Positions 20,751 to 35,427 are shown, counted from the first letter of the stretch. The stretch: DNA of 64,000 bases from Nereocystis luetkeana (GCA_031213475.1 JARUPZ010000013.1:7358739-7422738); one strand, 5' to 3'. Translations and numbers: made by a program. Notes: generated by a model not told the origin, from the letters alone.

Positions 20751-21508
20751 CAGTTCGGTGGCCGAGCTAGCCAACCACTGGCTATATTTGATTACAATCA
20801 GGCGAGCGAGCCGGGCCAAAAGTCTTCTCCGGGCGAGGCTGGCCCCGCGGGAGGCGCGCCCCCCGGCGTGGTCGCCGAAAGAAAAAATTAAGCTACCTAC
20901 TTGACTTTCTTTTGACACACAAATACAAGAAGTACGATGTAACCATACAAGCCTTTAACCTTCCTACAAATAAGCACCCCCTATTAGTGGGATAGTTGGC
21001 ACCGTTGTAACCGAGTGTCATACCCAGCCAACTAATGGCTTACGTAGTTGGCGACTTAAAGCCGGCAAACTCACAAGTCGTACTAATCTGAGTAAGGCTT
21101 CAAACCTTATGCCATTGCACCGACATTGAGCAGTCACCATCCGTCAGCCATTGTTCACCAGTCACCAACCATGAACAATCACTCATCACCCATCATATAG
21201 CAGCCATCAGTCAACATAGCAGTCATCAGCAGGGCTGCGAGTTGGTTGACTAGAAGTCGCCGACAAACTAATAGTAGTAGTAGTTAACCAGCGTTTCAGT
21301 CAGTTGCAGCAGTGCCAACTACCTGACTGTACGGGGTGTGTTTATTTGTAGGAAGGTTAAAAGGCTTGTATGATGCCATCGTACTTCTTCAACACGAACG
21401 CCAAATAGCGGAACTATTGCTTCCCGCGGCCCCACCGGGGGGGCGCCTCCCCTCCCCCCCGCCCTCTGGCCGGGGAAGCTTCTGTTGGCTAGCTTGGCCA
21501 CCCAACTG
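20751..21508. repeat. Large imperfect inverted repeat (foldback element)
   Basis: Left arm 20751-21010 and right arm 21310-21508 are complementary. CAGTTCGGTGGCCGAGCTAG at 20751 pairs with the end CTAGCTTGGCCACCCAACTG at 21489-21508. GAAGTACGATG and CATACAAGCCTTT pair with the right-arm stretch around 21360-21395, and AACCTTCCTACAAATAAGCA with TTTATTTGTAGGAAGGTT. The centre (about 21011-21309) holds CAGTCATCA-type short repeats. No transposase frame. The arms differ by insertions, so the element is not recent. Confidence 0.82.
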
Positions 21509-24500
21509 ATAACGAGGCGTGAAAATCCCCGCATAAGATGGCGATCCGGACGAAAGCGCTTGGTGAAACTCTGCCGTTCGTCACCTTCAGGGGCTTGCGG
21601 TGAAGCCACAGACACAAAAGACTGTCCGTCCCCGAACAAACGGTGGGAAAACAATACACGATTACGAGGTCTATACGAATACTATCGAAAGACGCGGAAG
21701 ACGGGCGGGCGCAGCAGGCCCGTCGCTCAGATGTGTCGCATGAAAAACAAAACCCACGGGCGAGCGTAATCGAGCACCCCCCCGTCCGTTGGAGCGCCCG
21801 CGGGGACCGTGTAATAAACAAGGTAATATACAAAGCGCACAGGTGTAAACTAAACTAAACTATCTATCAGCTACCAGGTATATATATACTTCGTACACTA
21901 TTTATATGAGCAACACAATGGAGCACAAGAAACACAGCGATCAGACGGCAAACCTTCAGGTCTTGATTAATTCCTATTGCACGGCGATTTGTTCCGTCAC
22001 CATGCTTGTCCTTTAGAGAGTTCACTGTTGCTGTGGCGGTCGACTAAAGAGGTGGAGGTGACACACGGCAAGAAACCGGGAGTAGGCCAACGAGTGGAAA
22101 TCGAAACGATGGGTGTGTGTTTGATGCTGAGGATGTTTCTTACTCCGGTTCGTTTTTTTTTAGACCCGGAAGTAGAGCAAATCAGTCGGGGTTCTTTTCG
22201 AAATGAACATCCCCTACCAATCCCACACGTGCCCAGAGCAAAAAGACGCTCCTCCATTTTTTTTTCACGTCGACGGCAGATGACATCATCCTCCAAGTGC
22301 ACCAGGTACCAGTTGTATGTCACCTGGTATCAGTATTTAGTACTACCTTGTCCGAAAATGTAAGTCATTGTTTGGGTACTAATATTAGTACCCAAACGGC
22401 CTGTATATTTCTGGACAGAGTGGTGTCTGCCCCCTACCAGTACGTTTCATGACAGAGTGGCATCTGTGGAATACTGCAAGGGACACGGCATATCCTCCAT
22501 GGGGTGATACGAAAAACCGTGCCTGGTAGCAAGCACGATAGAAGCACCACAAACAGCTCGCAAAAACGAGAAATCGACGAATTGTTTCCTCGGTCTCGCA
22601 GCTGAGGCAAGGTGTCTTATTTTTATTTGTTTTACAAACGACACCGACCGTCGACGAAACGAAAAAATCCAACTAACGGGACGTTTTTTCAGCCGCTTGC
22701 CCGCCAGAGAAACGTTCATGTTTCAAACCCCTTTGGGGCCGAAGTACCGTATCACACGTGTGATGAGATAACTCACACCCTCGGACGATTCGAAAGCTAG
22801 TTTTTTTCGACAACGGAGAGAAGTGTAAACGCCGAGCGACGCCTCTACGAAAACCTCTCGACGAGATACTTCCAATCCCACCAATTTCCTTTGTGTGTAC
22901 CGCCCTTAAGGCATGCTATGGAAGAAATCGACTCCGGATTTCGTCCCAGAGGAGGTGTGCTACTGCCGTATCTTGCGTGCGATATTATACGGTATACATC
23001 TATTTAGTGAAAATGTGGGGAAAAAAGGATATTGCAGTATCGACCGATAGGTATAAACAGTGTAAGGGGCAGCCGTTCGAGTACTTCGGGTGGGCAAATG
23101 TAGTAAGAATGAGACCCCACGATGGACCCAAAAAAACACGTACCCCGTCAGGTTTACACATGTCTGGTTCTGATTACTATGTTGTCCAGTAATAGTGGGC
23201 ATGCGGCCCCCGGGTTGTCTAAGTACGGAACTCAGTCAGACTATCAAACGCGTCGCCGCCCCTTTATCCCGCGAGACTTGCTGTGGTATTTTGTGTGACC
23301 AACTGTCGTCAATAACCCTCTTTTTAGGCCCAGATAAGGCGACCTACAAAACAAGATGAAAAGTGACGTGAGGGGCTTACAGCATTGCAAGTATCATCAT
23401 CATGCCCGTGTGTCGTGCAGGTCCTTATTCCGTCTACCGAATTCGGAAAGAAATTGTTTCCTTCGTCTCACAGCTGTATTATAAAAATCCCTTCCTTCGG
23501 GCAGAGCACACAAACAAGTGGGCACATCACCGGTGACTGCCGTCATCGAGGGTTAGCTACAAGTCTACCAGCACGACTCCCTCAACAGCATCCCCTATCC
23601 CCTACCCAGGCAGCCATCCTTGTGCCCCTTGGTGAGGCCGATGCTTCACTATAGTCAAGTCATTGTTTATAGGCATATTTTTCCCCTCTGAAGCCCCAAA
23701 GAGGTTAACTTTTCGTATGTTTTTGCAAAGCAGTTCATCATTGCGGGAGAACCGCTGAAATATACTGTGGGTATATTATCAGGTACTGGTTGTCGCAGTC
23801 AGTGCAACGTCTACTGCAAACGACGACTGCCGAGTGCGCTCAGCAAGTAAAAACATACTGGCAGTACCCTCGCCATATCTACTGAACGCATTCCGAGTAA
23901 AAATACACTGGCAGTATATTAATACGAACTTTTTTTTGCTGCAGCACGAAAATCTTATGTGTACCTCAGCTTCGAGACGATCGTCGATAACATCGATGGC
24001 TGATGTACGAGTAGAGCACACATGTCACGATGATGGCGGGCATATTCGTTCAGCAGTAAACAGGATTAGCGACGTGCAAGCAGTAGCACTGTGGCATTAA
24101 ACATGCAGTGTCAACAACAACAGCTCTACTGCTGACGGCAACAACACCAACAAGCAAAATAGTACATACTAACACAGATCTAGGCTAACGAGTATTAGAC
24201 GAAATGTGCCCTACTTCTGTATCATAGCTGGACGCTGAACTAATCGCTCGCGATTGAACTTTACGTTTGTGCTGACGATAGAAAAGTACGCATACTGCTA
24301 CATATGCATGTACATACTGCTGCTGTTCACTGTAAACACGCACAGAACCCATAATCGCGAACACAAAAGTTCAACCAACAAGCTGTCCGAACATGTCACG
24401 ACCAGGTATGTTGTGCGTCACTCGTCATACATATCATACTCCTGCCATAACTGTGTGCTGACATGCCGATACTGAACTGCGGCTGCTGTTGCGGCTGCTG

Positions 24501-27243
24501 CTGCGGCTGCCGCTGCCGAACCGTGACGAGTCCGCTACGGACGCGCGCCTGCCCGAAGGGAACTTACTCTAGTTTCACATAGGCGGCCACCGTACCAACC
24601 TTTCGACCACAACATCCTCTGTCCTTGGAGAACTGACTGTTCCTGCGGAGCGCCTATCTGTAACCCACCGATTTGCAACCAACCATGTGCAACCGTCATA
24701 GCTAAAAGAGTCGAAACGCTCTCCGTAACCCAAACCCTAATCCTGTACGACGCCGCTTCTACCAGCGGGGGCACGTAAAAATATTTATCCGACACCCCAC
24801 AACCCGATTTCGAGGGCCAGGCAGGGGGGGGGTTATTCGTACGAAAACCGAGAAACACAACAAACGAACAAAAATGTAAGAATTAAGCGAAGTGATTATG
24901 TGCGTTTCAATATCAACCACGAAATCCTTGGCTGATTTAGCATATCGACGGAAGGGCAAACCGACGGAGATCGGGACACCAACATGCACACGAAGAAGCG
25001 AGTGCAGTGCTCACGTGTCCACTCGCCCGCTCCCAGTGTCTCGCTCACAGCTACGCGGGCGTAGCAGACGCGCGCGAGCAAACGGCACGACAATGCCTGC
25101 TGTTAATGCAGATAGGCCTGGAAGCTACATAGGCTATCGTTGTTGTAAAAAAAAACTCTAGTTTCGTAATTTCGTCCGGAAACCCCACCGCACTGGTTTG
25201 ATCTTCATTTTGGCCTCGTTAGGAGTGTCTTTTTTGTCTTTTGATATTTATGTCGTGCATTTCTACATGTATAACATTGTCGATACCACAATCATGCCCT
25301 CAGTGCGCTGAATAGGACATACTTCGTATACCAGTAACCAGTAGCTGCAGAGGGCTGGCTCCCTTCAGCTTGAGATCTCAGACTCGAGGTCACTACCAAC
25401 AGGAACATGCACGTTCACATACAAATGATGCCCCTCGTAAATGCAGGCATTCGAGGGCGTGGTTGGGGTTAGGGCTAGCGCTACTGCCTGAAGAAGAGTG
25501 CGTCGTGGGGCGTTCCGCGTGTCTCTTTGGTCGTGCTCGGCTCTCTCAGGAGGTTACAAATAGGCATACCCCTGCTCCTGGGCAGTGCGGGATCGGAGGC
25601 ACGCGTTGTCTCCAACTTACCAGGTATCAGTATACTGAATATTAATAGAATATTTTATACCACCAGACCTACAAACAAGTGAAAAAATGAAAAACACAGC
25701 CAGTCTTACACCAACAGGCGGGGCGGGTCGGGGCGCAGCCCCACCCAGCCTCCCGCCCCACCGACAAACACCGCCTCGTACCAGTTATCCGCCAAGGATG
25801 GCCTCTCCGACTCCGTGGATTATTAATGGAATTGATGCGAGCGAAGCCAAGAGGGAGCGGGGTGGGTCAGCTTGTCCGCATTGTTACAGTACGAGTACGT
25901 ACAGGATTAATAGTAGGATAGACTCTACCGCCACACCACACACAGCACAGCAGTGGAGGGCTCTACGAGTCGTCATCTATGCCTCCTGTTTATAGTAGTC
26001 GTGCTCGTATACTGCTGTTAGTACTAGCTGTGGTACGTAGCAGTCCATGCGAACTCGAAACAAATTCACTGGGACCCCGCGGGCAGAGCGACCCCTCTGG
26101 GCGCTGCGCTATACCTGGTCATTAGAAGAACGCATACAGCATGACGCGCAGGTGAATAAATACTGGCATGTACGAGTATAGTACAGAGTACCTCTATGAT
26201 ATCAGTACAACAAAAGGTTAGTCACCGTCGTGTGCCGATGTTGATACTGCTGTACTACACTGGACTACCTGGTACCTGGTATGGTATTAATAATATACGC
26301 GTGTGACGGTAGATACGTGCGTATACACGAAACATGCAACATCACCTGTGACTGAAACTTGAAGAGAGAAAAAAGGCAGCTGAAAGCCTAGAGCACGTTG
26401 TGCCATATGACACACTCGTGAGATCCACATATCGGGACCGGTCGGCATGCCAGTGTTGGGACAAAACTCCAGGATATGGTGGCAGCGGAGGGGTGGGAAC
26501 TTGAGAGATCTATCATGGTGGAGCTATGCTGCTACTGCTGCTGCTACTGCTACTGCTGTTGCTGCTGCTGCTGCTATACACTCGGACTGCTTGCTGTGCT
26601 ACGACTGCTTTGCTAGAAGCTCGGCGAACACTGACAACAAGTGTATTTTTCAATTTTAGTTGCGAGAGATCAGCAGTAGTGTGCACGATGGAAGGCACAC
26701 TGCTCACGTACAACGCCTCGTATTGGTGCGTTACTGACCTTCTACTCCCTCCACCTTCATGAACACACCAGGACACGTACAGGATAGCACGGCAAAAGCA
26801 GCAGCAGCAGCAGCCAGCAGAAGTGGGACGGAGCGCTAAGTCAACTTCGTCCCGTCCCCCATCCCCGACCGTGCTCCACCAATAATGCCTTCAAAACTTA
26901 TAACACCTTGACTGATTTCCAGAACTCCAGGCTCCAGCTCGCAACTTGATGACAAGACACTCATCAGCACAGCAACCACAGCGACAACACCACACGCACA
27001 ACGTCAGTCGGCTCGGTGGCTCCTCACAGAAGAAGTGACTCCACCTGCTGCTCCACCGCCTCCCACGTTTCACCTCCCTTCTGGTCTTGTCCTCAGCTTC
27101 AACTTCTGCGCTTCAACAATTAGAAATTGCACCGCTTCTGGTAATCCCGCCGCCTCAGAGCTCTGAGCCCAGCCCGGAGCTGTCCCCTTTTCTCCTCGAC
27201 GCAAGCCTCCAAAGATCCCACCTCGCGGATCTTCTGGCTCGTC
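21509..27243. other. Gene-free stretch upstream of the MCC beta gene
   Basis: No exon with believable borders in 5.7 kb. Notable content: a perfect 26-base palindrome at 22371-22396; TACCAGGTA words at 21872 and 25618 and a double TACCTGGTA at 26266-26281; GCTGCT microsatellites at 24483-24520 and 26528-26573. Telomere-like scraps lie near 24730 and 25465. The open frames here are all short and lack family signals. Confidence 0.5.
22371..22396. repeat. Perfect 26-base palindrome
   Basis: TTTGGGTACTAAT followed directly by its reverse complement, with no spacer. Flanks show no further symmetry. Confidence 0.95.
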
Positions 27244-30200
27244 ATGTCGCTGCCCCGAGCTTCGAGAGCAGTGGCGGCGGCGTCAGCTCGCTCGCTGCGC
27301 TACCCCACGCTGCGAGGCGCCCTCGACGTGCCCCCGAAAATAGCCCTCGAAAACCGGTCCGCGATGAAGGCCATGGTCGACGATCTCAGCTCCAAGCTTC
27401 GCCGTGTGGAGTCCGGCGGCGGCGATGTCTCACAGGCAAGGCACAAGGGGAGGGGAAAGCTCCTCGCAAGGGAGAGGGTCGAGGCACTCGTGGACCCTGG
27501 GACGCCTTTTCTCGAGCTTGCACCGCTAGCTGGATATGAGGCCTCGGGGGAGGGGGGAGGGGACGGTGGGATCATGGCCGGCGGGGTGGTAGCTGGGATC
27601 GGGAGGGTGGAAGGGTTGGAGTGCATGATCGTGGCGAATGATGCAACCGTCAAGGGAGGCACATACTTTCCCATCACGGTCAAGAAGCACCTCAGGGCTC
27701 AGGTGAGATAGATGGAAGGGGGCATGGCGGGTGCGCTCTTCTCGTGTGCCGGCTGGCGAAAGAGAGAAGAGGGAGAAGAGAAAGAGAGCAAACAGAGAGG
27801 CAACACAAAGAAGGAGGGAGAGAGAGGGGGGCGGAGAGAGAGATACGGTACGCAGGGATGGGTTGCTCCAGGCATCTCTTATACACACACGTGCACATCT
27901 CAGCTTCAACCTGTCACCGTTGCTGGGTTGTGCGTACATACGGCTTCTGCCAACGTGCACATCTCAGCTTCAACCTGTCACCGTTGCTGGGTTGTGCGCA
28001 CATACGGCTTCTGCCATAGCATAGATAGACTCGAAACGAAGCACGAAATCGTAACCGAGCCTCCCCTCGAAGGAGTTCTGATGGTATCAATGGATATAGT
28101 CAGCTCTCGATGCCGACAAGTTACCTTTGCGAGACTGCTGCTACTGAGCTGCTGCTGCTGCTGCGCGGCGGCTGGCCGGTAACTGTGCTCGTTTCTTGGC
28201 ATGTCGCGGTAACATATACCAGGTGTGAGATATGAGGGGCGTGGAAGGTTTACCGGTGGTACGCATCTCAGCTTCGACCTCTATTAATAGATGCTGGTGT
28301 AAATACCTGCCAAACTTGAAGCAAGCAACAAGCGAAGTCCACTGGAAGTGGTTGCACAATCGTATGATGTTCGCGTGATTGGCCAAAGAGGCCCATCCGG
28401 TGTATTCTCGAGACTGCTGCTGCTGCTGCCGCGGCGGCGCGATGCGGTGGACATACTACGAGTGGCATGACATGGCATATCATGGTGTGGTATGGTTTGG
28501 TATGGTATGGTATGACATTGTATGGTATGGTATGGTATGGTGTGATGTGGTGTGGTATGGTATGGTATAGCATAGCATGTCATGTCATGGCACGGCAGCA
28601 CTTCACAAAGCACTGCTCCGGGGCCAGAGACTCGACAAAGCGTGACGTCTTGTGGTTTCTGCTCAAACGCAGCCAGACAGCGAACGGCATATCGCGTGTG
28701 AAACAACTCCGCCGATTACAGCGACGCACGCTGCTGCATTTTTCGCTGCAATTGGATTCGGGACGAATTCTGTATCACGATTCGAGACAATGCCATGTTT
28801 TTCAGTCATAACTCGTGACATTTTTTGTTTGTCGAGAATGCCCCTCAGTGGTAAGCTTCTACTCCTTGTCTTGCTCGATGTGCTCCGCCCGTTGGCGCAG
28901 GAAGTCGCGAAGGAGAACCGCTTGCCCTGCATCTACATGGTGGACTCGGGGGGGGCGTACCTACCGAAGCAGGCCGAGGTTTTCCCCGACCGGGACCACT
29001 TCGGAAGAATATTTTTCAACCAAGCCAACATGTCCGCGGCAGGTGCTGACCAGTGATGGCAAACCAACAAAAACACCATCATGTCAAGTCGATTAACGTA
29101 TGTGATTGTTAACAATCAAAAGTAACCAAGCACAAATATCGCGATTTTCTGATTATTGCAGCGGTCTGAGGTTTAGTTTGATACAGTAAACGCCAAACAT
29201 ATAGCGCATACGAGTTGTAGACTGTCTATATAACCTCCACACAAACAAAAGTCCAATGTAGATTGTGTACCAACGAATCGGCAGACCCACGCCCCCGTTG
29301 GCTTGGCGTTGTTGGGGCGACGGGCTGGATGCGCGCGCGATAGGTGGTGGTGGTGGAGGTAGGGGTGCGCGATGGCCTAGCAAGGAAGCGCTTGGGTTCG
29401 GCGGTTTGGCTGGTGGGCGGCGTTTTTTTTGCTCATGGACTCCTTTTTTTAAGAACGATGGGCTGGTGTGATATGCAGGATGGTGTGTTGTCCGTGGTGG
29501 CTGAACTGGTGATATGATTGGTTGTTGCATCAGCTGACTTTGGCGGCTGAACCATTTCGTGGAGTAATTGGATAACACATTCTAGCAAATCGATGATTGG
29601 TTGTATGCGAGGCCATTGTATGATCTGATGAAACCACTGGGAAGCTGGGATATGGCAGACAAACATTGATGGGTCGAACGTTTGCTACGGTTCACCATCA
29701 AACTTGGAACATGGGTGTTGGCAGCCCGGTGGTTCGGCAGCTCGCGCTCGACGGACCCATCCGGCTGACCGTTGCGGTATCGCACATCGATCGTGTCCCG
29801 ACATGCGTCAGAAGTCAAGGCGGCAAGCCACGGCTTTTTACCTGAAGAACCCCATCGCTGTGACTAACGGCGCGAACTGTACGACGCACATGACACTGTC
29901 ATGCCATTATTTGCCCCCCCGCAGACGGCGAAACAGCCGGGGGGTACGAAAATAAGCAAAAGGTTTCTTTGTAACATATGAAAAACACGCAATGAGCGCC
30001 CGACTGTTGGAGGTGTCTCCATTAAGAGTAGGAACGGAGTTCGAAAGGGAGGCGTGGTCAATGGTCAAATGACTAAAGCAAGCCATAAATAAGTGTCCGC
30101 CCCCCCCCGTCCCGGAACGGTAGCGGGCTCTCACTGCTCGCCTTCACGAGCCCGACTCAACGCAAGACTCTTGTTAATACGATTTGGCCAAGCTTTGCCG

Positions 30201-33200
30201 ACGTGGTTGAAGTGTGTTTGGCTTCAAACCCTAAACCTAACCCTGATCCGACTCTGACCCTAACCCTAACCCTGACCCTTGGAATCGTCCCCGTATTGAA
30301 GCCGCTGCTACTATTATGAGGGAGTTTGTGTGCTTCATCAACCATTTGTCGAAGCTGGCCCGAGACGAACCCCCCCTCCGCAGTCCGCCCGTCTGGAAAT
30401 ATCTCGGAGTAATCTCTGGAATGGAGCTTGACCTAGGAGTTAGTGTTCACTGTCAACCATTTTGTCGAAGCTGGCCGGCCGAAGTCTTTAAGCGCTAGCT
30501 ACCGCGACGCGACTCTTCGTCGCCTTTTTTCTAGGGTAGATCCCGACTTAATCGACTAAAAACGTTTGCCTGGTGTGAGCCTACCCTTGATTTTCTGTGC
30601 CCGACTCTCGACTTTTGGTCGGTGTGGGATCAGGGTGCTTGATAGGCCCTGCCTGCCGGCGGCTACTGATACACTAGACACACCCAACGTCAGCTGGGAG
30701 GGCCCCGGTTCGGGTGGAATCTTGTCGGTGTGGGGACAGGGCGCCAAGCGGGAGCACGGTTATCAAATGTGTGTATCTGTGTGTTGTGTTGACCAATGAA
30801 AACGTCCGGAATCGTCACAATTTTGGCCAGCGAACGGAAAATGTCCAACAAGCGGTAAGCTTTGCTGGCGCTGTCTTTTTTGTTGTTGTATCACCGGCTG
30901 ACAGGAATACCGCAGGTCGCGGTGGTGATGGGCTCATGCACCGCAGGGGGGGCCTATGTCCCCGCGATGTCGGACGAGACTGTCATCGTCAACGGCACGG
31001 GAACCGTCTTCCTCGCGGGTCCGCCGCTTGTCAGAGCCGCCACCGGGGAGGTGATATCGGCGGAGGAGCTGGGTGGCGCCGACGCTCACACGCGGTACGA
31101 AGGGAGGGAGGGGCGAAGGGGGGGGGGGGGTAGGTGCCACCAAATGATAGAGTTCGTTGTGAGATGATGCATAGCGCGTGTATGGCGGGGACGGATTGTG
31201 CAACAAGCACCGTCGGGTGGGTGGTAACCAACTTCGACCCCTGATTTGTTGTTTTAGGAGATTGCCGTGGTCGCGTTGGCGAGGGTGTGTTGGTCTCACG
31301 GTGGGAGCCTACTGTAAGTCTCCGCGACTGCCGCGACTGCCTCTCTCTCCGGCCCGACGACAGTCGTGTGAAGAAAGCGTGTGCTGAAGGTTGTCGAGGG
31401 GTGCGAGGAGCACGACGTTCTCGCTCTTGCGGGCCTTGTGTTCTCGTTTTCCTGTCCATCGCGCTCATCAGATCATGTTTTCGTGCGTACCTCCTCCCCT
31501 GCCCGTGATCCTTTCCTCTGCCCACTACCCAAGCCCCGTACCCCTGCCCCCGACCCCCTGTTTTTATATTCCTTCCCCCTACCCGTACCCCTCACGCCTA
31601 CTTGTATGTCTGAACCCTGCGTGCGGCGGGTGGCCGGCAGGGTGTCGGGAGTGGCAGACCATTTCGCCGACGACGACGAGCACGCCATCGAGATCACTCG
31701 CAGCATTGTCGCCAATCTCAACCTTGGAACCGCGAGCAATACCGCGTACCGCAACATCTCCGGCGGCAGCAGCAGCGGGGACGGCTGTGGCGATGGTGGG
31801 GGTGGCGGCAGATTGAGCGAAGCGGCACAAGTAGAGCCGAAACGGCTGGAGGGGTGGGACGAGCCGCTTTTCGATCCTCGAGAGATGGGGAGCATTATTC
31901 CCACGGACACCAAGAAGCCTTTCGACGTCCGGAAGGTCAGGCGTGAACAAGAAGGACGGGGAGGGGGGGGGGGGGGGTATCTCGTCTGCGTTGCTGTCGT
32001 TTTTCATGGCATGTGTAGACGGGGAGGCACAGCAAAGGCTGTGCCGCGCCTGCTGTGAGGGGTGGCTAGATTCGCCAAACTGTGTACCTCAGGCTCTATC
32101 TGGTTTGTGCTGCAAGCATGTTGCTGGTGCTGGAGCTGGAGCTGGTATTGGTGTTGGTGGGGGTGGTGGTAGTGGTGGTGATGGTGGTGCTGCCGCTTCT
32201 GGTGCCACTGCCGTTGCTGATGCTGGTGCTGTCGCCGCCTCTTACCGCTGCTGCCGCTGCTGGAGTTTGCTCGCATCGGGCTTCCCTAGCCGTATGTTAG
32301 TCCGATGTTGCTGCGGTCATACCGAGCCAACGCTTTATTATCTTCCTCGTCTCCCCCCCCCCCCCCCACCCCCGGTGCCCGATCGAACAACAACTCAAGC
32401 CAACTGACTCGTGTCGACAACACTGCGCCCTCCCTCCCTGTCGAACGACAACGCGCGTCTATCTGACTCGTTTGGAGAAGGTTATCGCCCGGCTGGTCGA
32501 CGGCAGCCGCTTCCACGAGTTCAAGGAGCGCTACGGGACGACGGTGGTGACGGGCTTCGGGCACTTGTACGGGCAGAGTGTCGGGATCGTGGCCAACAAC
32601 GGTGTCCTGTTCTCCGAGTCGGCGCTGAAGGCGGCCCACTTCGTCGAACTCTGCTGCCAGCGCGGCATCCCGCTCCTGTTTCTGCAGAACATCACGGGTT
32701 TCATGGTGCGTGGCAGGGCCTAACAGTGCACGCGGGGGGGGGGTGTTTGGTAGATAGGTTTCATGTTGCGTGGCAGGGCCCACCGCTGGGGGGGTAATTG
32801 ATGGACGGGTTTCATGATGCGTGGCAGGGCCCACCGCTGCGGGGGTCGTCGGTGGTCGGGGCTGGTCGTGGGGGGAGGGGGTGGGGGGCGGGGTTAGTAG
32901 GCACAGACTCCAACGGAAGGGAATTGAGTGAATGTTGTTGTTGATCTCACAAAGTTAGGTCATTGCAATACTGCAGTCTGTAGTAATACAGCCCGTCATC
33001 CCGCACGAAAAGGCTAAAAATAAGCGTGTTCATACTCTACATACAGGTAGGCAGGGAAAGTAAACCATACAAAGCTCAGGCGGGTGTTGCCAGGTCGACA
33101 GCAGTCTCTTCCACCACCCGTTGTTGCACAAACACAACCAAAAAGTGGCGTTTTAGTGGCCCTTGGCGTTTGCTTTCAAAAATAAGCGTTTTTTTGGTGG

Positions 33201-34595
33201 ATATTCGCCCGCAGGGAGTGACGGCGGCGCTAGTGTTACCCCTGAACGGAAATTCTGCCGTAGAACCCCCCCCCCCCCCCCCCCCCGATATTGCGCCTTC
33301 CACATGTGACAGCGTCTCATGTTATTAGGGTTGGCGCTTCGAGAGGGACGTCGGATTGCCGTGAATAAATGATGAGAGACAACGGGAGGGGGGGGGGGGT
33401 GGCCTTTTTTTCAGCCTCTCTGACGATGTTGTGCGGCGTGCCGGCTGGGCCGGCTGTGGTTAGTACGTGTCGACTGGGCGATATTTTTGCCCTGCGAGGG
33501 GGTGGCAAAATCTACGTCTTACGGTTTCCCACGTATTTTTGGGCGATTTTCTCCCCCGTCACGGCCAAGCGTCGCGTATTGACCAGTTTTGGTGACACGC
33601 TTCCGGTTCACGCGTTTGAGGTCGGCGGGGGCGTTTGCCTATTTTTATCCCGGCGACATGGCCATCAAAAGTGTGGTGCGATGCCGCGTGTGATGTGAGC
33701 ATCGCTCGCTAGCTCGTGCTGCCGATGCTCGAGCTAACAATTGCTCTGCAATCTTCCAGAAGGCGAGTCGTCGAGCCGTGTTGGTGTGTATGTAGTGTCC
33801 CCTTGCGAAGTCGCTTTGCGGCCTGTCGCGTATCGCCCCCGCTCCTTACCTAAATGGAAGAAAAGGACGAGCTGGACGTGTTCTTTGGGAGGTTTTGGTG
33901 GAACAATATATCGGTTCCTTGAGCCCGTGCTAACCCAGCAGAGGAAGATGCCGATGTTTTGCGCTTACGGTCGGCCTTAGGGGCAGCTCCAGGGGAGGTC
34001 GGACAACAATTTTGCTGTTGTTGAAATGGGCTGCTCCCATCGGTAGTGGGACGCGGTCGTCGACTACCGTTTGAAGCACCCCTTCAACAAATCGCCGAGA
34101 AAAAAGGTGAAGCGGCGCAAGCAATGTAGATCACGAGTACCTGATACATATTTTGCGAAGCTGACAAGTGAGTGGCCCCAGCCCAGCCCAGCCCACCTCG
34201 CGACCATGCACACGCCCCCCCCACGCTTTATCGGAAAGGTCGGAAAACGTTACGAGCACCAAGGTATAGCAAAGGACGGCGCCAAGCTTGTCACTGCCGT
34301 GGCGTGCGCTTCAGTGCCGAAGATAACCTGCGTCATCGGCGGCAGCTACGGAGCGGGCAATTACGGCATGTGCGGCCGGTCCTACTCTCCCCGCTTCCTC
34401 TTCATGTGGCCCAATGCCCGGATATCTGTGATGGGGGGCGAGCAGGCGGCTAACGTCCTCGCGCAGGTGGGTGCCAGGGATGAGAGTCCTGTTTTTTTTT
34501 TCCTGCGCGCTTTTTTTTTGTTCGCTTCATCTTGGGTGGTGGGCCTGTGGTACTGCCCCATTTTGCCACAGCAAGCCCCGAATATGAAAAAAAAC

Positions 34596-34646
<51 letters not shown>

Positions 34647-34670
34647 TTGTTGTTGTTGTTGTTGTTGTTT

Positions 34671-34701
<31 letters not shown>

Positions 34702-35383
34702 GTGTTTTCAGCTTATACGGTCGACCGCGGCACGCCCCGGGCAACGAAGGCAGTGTATTGTTTTTCGTGAGACCACGGATGCTAGAAGGAACGCTTTCTA
34801 TACCCTGAGCTTGGGAAGGGGGGAAGGCGGGGGACGGGGAGGGGGGAGATCTACACCTGTCATGCATAGCCGTAGTCGTATAACCATAAGCCTTGACATC
34901 CCTACAATGCCGGGACGGAGCACGTCGTGTTTCCACCGACCAGGGGGAGGGGGGGGGGGGCGTACGCCTTTGTTGCGTGCCTTGCTTGTTTTGCCATTGG
35001 CCACGCATCCCTTTCGAGACGGAGCAGGGGGTGGGGAGGGGTGATTTCTCCCATTATTCGTTCCTTTGATGTTAGCCCGACGTGTTTACGCCAGCGTTTT
35101 TTTGCATCCGTACAAGAAACGTATCGAGCTCCCGACAAGGCTTTTCCTTACTTCTTGTGGGTCTTACATCGGCATGACATACCGGCGGCGGCAAACAACA
35201 GCAGCAGCAACAGCATTGCTGAATTGCAGCAGCGGCAGCAGCAATACGAAACATTTGTGAATTGAAGCGGCGACAGTAGCAGCAACATCATGGCTAAGTG
35301 CAGCGGCAGCAGCAAAACAGCAGCAGCAGCAGCAGCAGCAACGAAAACAGCAGCAGCAGCAGCAACGAAAACAACAACAACAA

Positions 35384-35427
<44 letters not shown>

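Noticed and set aside
27087..27539. Overlapping plus-strand frame starting upstream of the MCC beta start
   Set aside because: A different frame across exon 1; the frame from 27244 carries the family sequence and the presequence.
31473..32007. Open frames antisense to MCC beta exon 4
   Set aside because: Shadows of the strongly supported plus-strand exon and its GC-rich third positions.
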